The notes under the pieces: model-generated
Told to the model about the DNA's origin: nothing
The model's database searches: none
What the model saw: the letters and a program-made list of their open reading frames with translations, nothing else
Assembly: GCF_003664255.1 (NCBI RefSeq)
Contig: NZ_RCCV01000004.1
Coordinates: forward strand, 1-64,000
DNA: 64,000 nt
Source: Micromonospora sp. M71_S20
GTDB lineage: Bacteria > Actinomycetota > Actinomycetes > Mycobacteriales > Micromonosporaceae
Direction: 5' to 3'
Position numbers and translations under genes: made by a program
Shown: in pieces, positions 62,119 to 64,000 of the stretch
Numbering within the stretch: the first letter of the stretch is position 1
Layout of the letters: each line of letters opens with the position of its first letter

Positions 62119-62595
62119 ATGGGTGGCAATTCGCCTAAACGAGCGCCTGGCATGGGGGAGGGTCACCCGCCCGAGGGGGCGGATGCCGAAACCTCTGTTC
62201 AAATGCGCCATCAAGGTCTTCCCCTTTCGCGTCTTATCGGCAGCGTAGAGAGATCATCAATTTACTATTGCGTCACCCCTATCGACGATCGCGGCCGGTT
62301 GGCCGACCGGTCACCGCTTCGCATTATGCGGTGGCTTCCGATGCAGTCCATCGAATATGCAGTGAACTCGGAATCAGTAACCGTTACAGAATCAGAGTCC
62401 GGAAGATGGAAGATTAACAGGCAAGGCCATCTGTACCTTCCATCTGGGATCCGATTCGCCATCGGGGTGAGACCAATAGATCGTCTACTGATTGCGGCGG
62501 ACCTGCAAGGCGCAAGACTTCACCTATTCACGATGGACAGACTCGATCGGGCGCTCGGGATTCATCAGCCTTCACGAGATGGAGACGGATTGTGA
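62119..62595 (+). CDS. AbrB/SpoVT-like DNA-binding protein of the integrase pair
   Basis: The protein has 158 residues, with GGAGGTGGGG before the ATG. The C-terminal part (RQGHLYLPSGIRFAIGVRPI, then DRLLIAADLQGARLHLF) has the swapped-hairpin AbrB pattern. Such proteins precede tyrosine integrases in actinomycetes and may act as an excisionase-like or repressor partner. The stop overlaps the integrase start (GTGA). The DNA is less GC-rich than the neighbours. Confidence 0.75.
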   Translation: MGGNSPKRAPGMGEGHPPEGADAETSVQMRHQGLPLSRLIGSVERSSIYYCVTPIDDRGRLADRSPLRIMRWLPMQSIEYAVNSESVTVTESESGRWKINRQGHLYLPSGIRFAIGVRPIDRLLIAADLQGARLHLFTMDRLDRALGIHQPSRDGDGL

Positions 62596-63716
62596 CACGC
62601 GACTCAAGTGAGCGATCGGGAGGTGGAGCAGAACTGGAGGCAGTGCGGCTGCTGCTCGAACGGCTGGGGGTGACCGCTGAGGAAGTCTTCAAAGGCGCAA
62701 AGCGCCCAGACAAAATGCCGACGTTTGACGAACAAATCGAAAGGGTTTCCCACGCTGTCTCCGCAGGCACTCGGCGTGTTTATCGAACCTACTGGAAGAA
62801 GGTGGGACAAGTTTGGGGGGACCGGCGTATCGACGAACCGTCCCCCATGGAGATCAGGCAACTCGCTGAATTCGTTAGAAGAAACGTCGTTGTGAGGCGA
62901 AACTCTCGTGGTGGAAGAACCGCTGCAGAGCACTTCATCTCTGCAATGCGCTGCCTATATGCCTACGCGGTGGCCGATGGGCTGATCTCGGAAACGGCCA
63001 ATCCTGCCGCGCGTGTCGCCAAACCCCGTCGCCTAACTAGCACTCGCCGGGCTCTTTCCGACAATCAACTATTGGAGATCAACGAGGCGGCAGCAATGAG
63101 CGGAAACGATCCCCAACTTGACGCTCTCTTGCTCAGGCTGCACGAGGAAACCGCCTGCAGAAGAGCTGGCGCCTTGGCCCTTCGTCCAGACGATCTAGAC
63201 CTGGACGGATGTCTTGTTCAACTTCGCGAGAAGGGTGAGACAGTGCGGTGGCAGCCGATCTCGCCTACATTGGCACGTGCGCTCGCTCATCACAACGAGG
63301 ACCGAGGGCTCAACAACACCGATGGCCAGTTGTTGAGGTATCGCAATGGGGCGCCAATTACGCGTCGACGGTACGACTACATCTGGCAACGGTTGGGCAA
63401 GTCCTTGCCGTGGGTTGCTACGCAGCAGGTCAGCACTCATTGGCTTCGTCATACGACTCTTACCTGGGTAGAGCGCAACTTCGGATACGGCATCGCGCGC
63501 GCCTACGCAGGGCACGACGGTAGGTCTGCTGCGGGGACGACAACAACCTACGTTAAAGCGGATATATATGAGGTAGCGAAAGCGCTCAGCGCGCTCTGCG
63601 GTGAACAGCACCCGCTGGTTGCGGTGCAAGGCTCCGGAGCGGCGTGGCCAAAACCCTCTCGGTGTGCCGACGAACCGCCGGCCGCACCATCATGGTTCGA
63701 GGAGCCCCGGGCCTAA
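62592..63716 (+). CDS. Tyrosine recombinase/integrase
   Basis: The protein has 374 residues from GTG. A SAM-like N-terminal core-binding domain (AVSAGTRRVYRTYWKKVGQV) precedes the catalytic part. ETACRRAGALAL gives the first Arg, STHWLRHTTLTWVERN the His-x-x-Arg, AGHDG the second His, and TTTYVKADIY the nucleophile Tyr. All catalytic residues are present. No attachment-site repeat could be identified within the window. Confidence 0.9.
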   Translation: MTRDSSERSGGGAELEAVRLLLERLGVTAEEVFKGAKRPDKMPTFDEQIERVSHAVSAGTRRVYRTYWKKVGQVWGDRRIDEPSPMEIRQLAEFVRRNVVVRRNSRGGRTAAEHFISAMRCLYAYAVADGLISETANPAARVAKPRRLTSTRRALSDNQLLEINEAAAMSGNDPQLDALLLRLHEETACRRAGALALRPDDLDLDGCLVQLREKGETVRWQPISPTLARALAHHNEDRGLNNTDGQLLRYRNGAPITRRRYDYIWQRLGKSLPWVATQQVSTHWLRHTTLTWVERNFGYGIARAYAGHDGRSAAGTTTTYVKADIYEVAKALSALCGEQHPLVAVQGSGAAWPKPSRCADEPPAAPSWFEEPRA

Positions 63717-63823
63717 GCCTCGATCCACCGATGAAGGTCGGCTCGACCGGACCCGGCTATAGAAAGTCGGCGGAATTGTGATACGCGGCATCGGGTGATC
63801 TTGGTAAGCCGCGCGTGCACCTG

Positions 63824-64000
63824 TCAGGTCACTTGCTCGTAGAGCACCCCGTGCTTGCTCCGCATGAGGGCTTCGATCGACGCGGCGAGGTTGGTGTCGT
63901 GCACCAGCAGCCCCAGTTCGATGTTGGTGTTCTCGGCGCTGTAGGAGAAGTTCGCGCTGGTCAGCAGCGTGATCACGCGGTCGACGACGATGAACTTGGC
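63824..64000 (-). CDS. Phospholipase-D-like protein, 3' end only
   Basis: The last 58 codons of a gene entering from the right edge read AKFIVVDRVITLLTSANFSY, then NTNIELGLLVHD. These are the middle and end of an HKD motif (HxKxxxxD) with the SAN segment typical of PLD-type nucleases. DISARM DrmC-type and other restriction-linked PLD proteins look like this, but the rest of the gene is needed to decide. Confidence 0.65.
   Translation of the reverse strand, partial: AKFIVVDRVITLLTSANFSYSAENTNIELGLLVHDTNLAASIEALMRSKHGVLYEQVT

Noticed and set aside
1..64000. tRNA or rRNA genes and integrase attachment sites
   Set aside because: No cloverleaf or ribosomal RNA segment was recognised on either strand by eye, including next to both integrase loci. 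A tRNA scan would be needed to exclude them fully.

Overview
The window is high-GC actinobacterial chromosome. Coding is dense with many ATGA/GTGA stop-start overlaps, GTG starts are common, and several families are actinomycete-typical: HTH-TPR regulators, a roadblock/GTPase histidine-kinase operon, S-adenosyl methyltransferase PF04672, LPxTG surface proteins and an AbrB/integrase pair. The gene content suggests Micromonosporaceae or a close relative. That placement is inference, since there is no rRNA or other marker here. The region reads as accessory rather than core chromosome.

Layout. 0.3-4.3 kb (minus strand): a four-gene set, NAD-sugar dehydratase, ATP-grasp ligase, PLP aminotransferase and cupin, that looks like part of a small-molecule pathway. 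It is divergent from an HTH-TPR regulator translationally coupled to a Nudix hydrolase (4.5-6.4 kb), and nested inverted repeats lie between them. 6.7-10.3 kb (minus): a 1042-residue protein joining an XRE-type HTH, a STAND-like P-loop NTPase, HEAT-like repeats and a C-terminal hexulose-phosphate-synthase-like barrel that has lost its catalytic lysine, coupled to a GNAT. 10.4-14.6 kb: a graveyard holding an IS110 remnant, a TPR-regulator stump, an aminoglycoside-phosphotransferase-like gene split by a 1780-bp IS5-type insertion that carries a passenger membrane-protein gene, and two HTH stumps.

15.0-24.1 kb: sensor kinase (NIT-like), roadblock protein and small P-loop GTPase in a row, running into a complete branched-chain amino-acid-type ABC importer (lipoprotein, methyltransferase, two permeases, and one polypeptide carrying both ATPases). 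24.3-33.6 kb: methyltransferase, lipoproteins, GNATs and HTH/zinc-ribbon/TPR proteins. The lipoprotein-GNAT-HTH/zinc-ribbon/TPR set occurs twice. The zinc ribbons resemble serine-recombinase zinc ribbons without any catalytic domain.

34-39 kb: a membrane protein with degenerate GGDEF and EAL domains, an ImmA/IrrE-type peptidase fused to another domain, a PF04672 methyltransferase and a zinc-ribbon membrane protein. 39-54.4 kb: a defence-type island that starts at an integrase remnant. It holds a Gabija-like OLD nuclease/UvrD helicase pair, an XRE-ImmA/IrrE protein with an overlapping partner, an EcsC/TerB-like protein, a NACHT-like NTPase with a C-terminal PD-(D/E)XK nuclease, and a Schlafen/AlbA_2 protein.

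54.6-64 kb: two surface proteins (one LPxTG), a broken lipoprotein, then a tightly coupled three-gene set (tryptophan 2,3-dioxygenase, class V PLP enzyme, second TDO-fold protein) that suggests tryptophan-derived metabolism. A secreted protein and an SDR follow, then an AbrB/tyrosine-integrase pair, and the window ends inside a phospholipase-D-like gene. No tRNA, rRNA or CRISPR array was recognised. All functions are read from motifs by eye.
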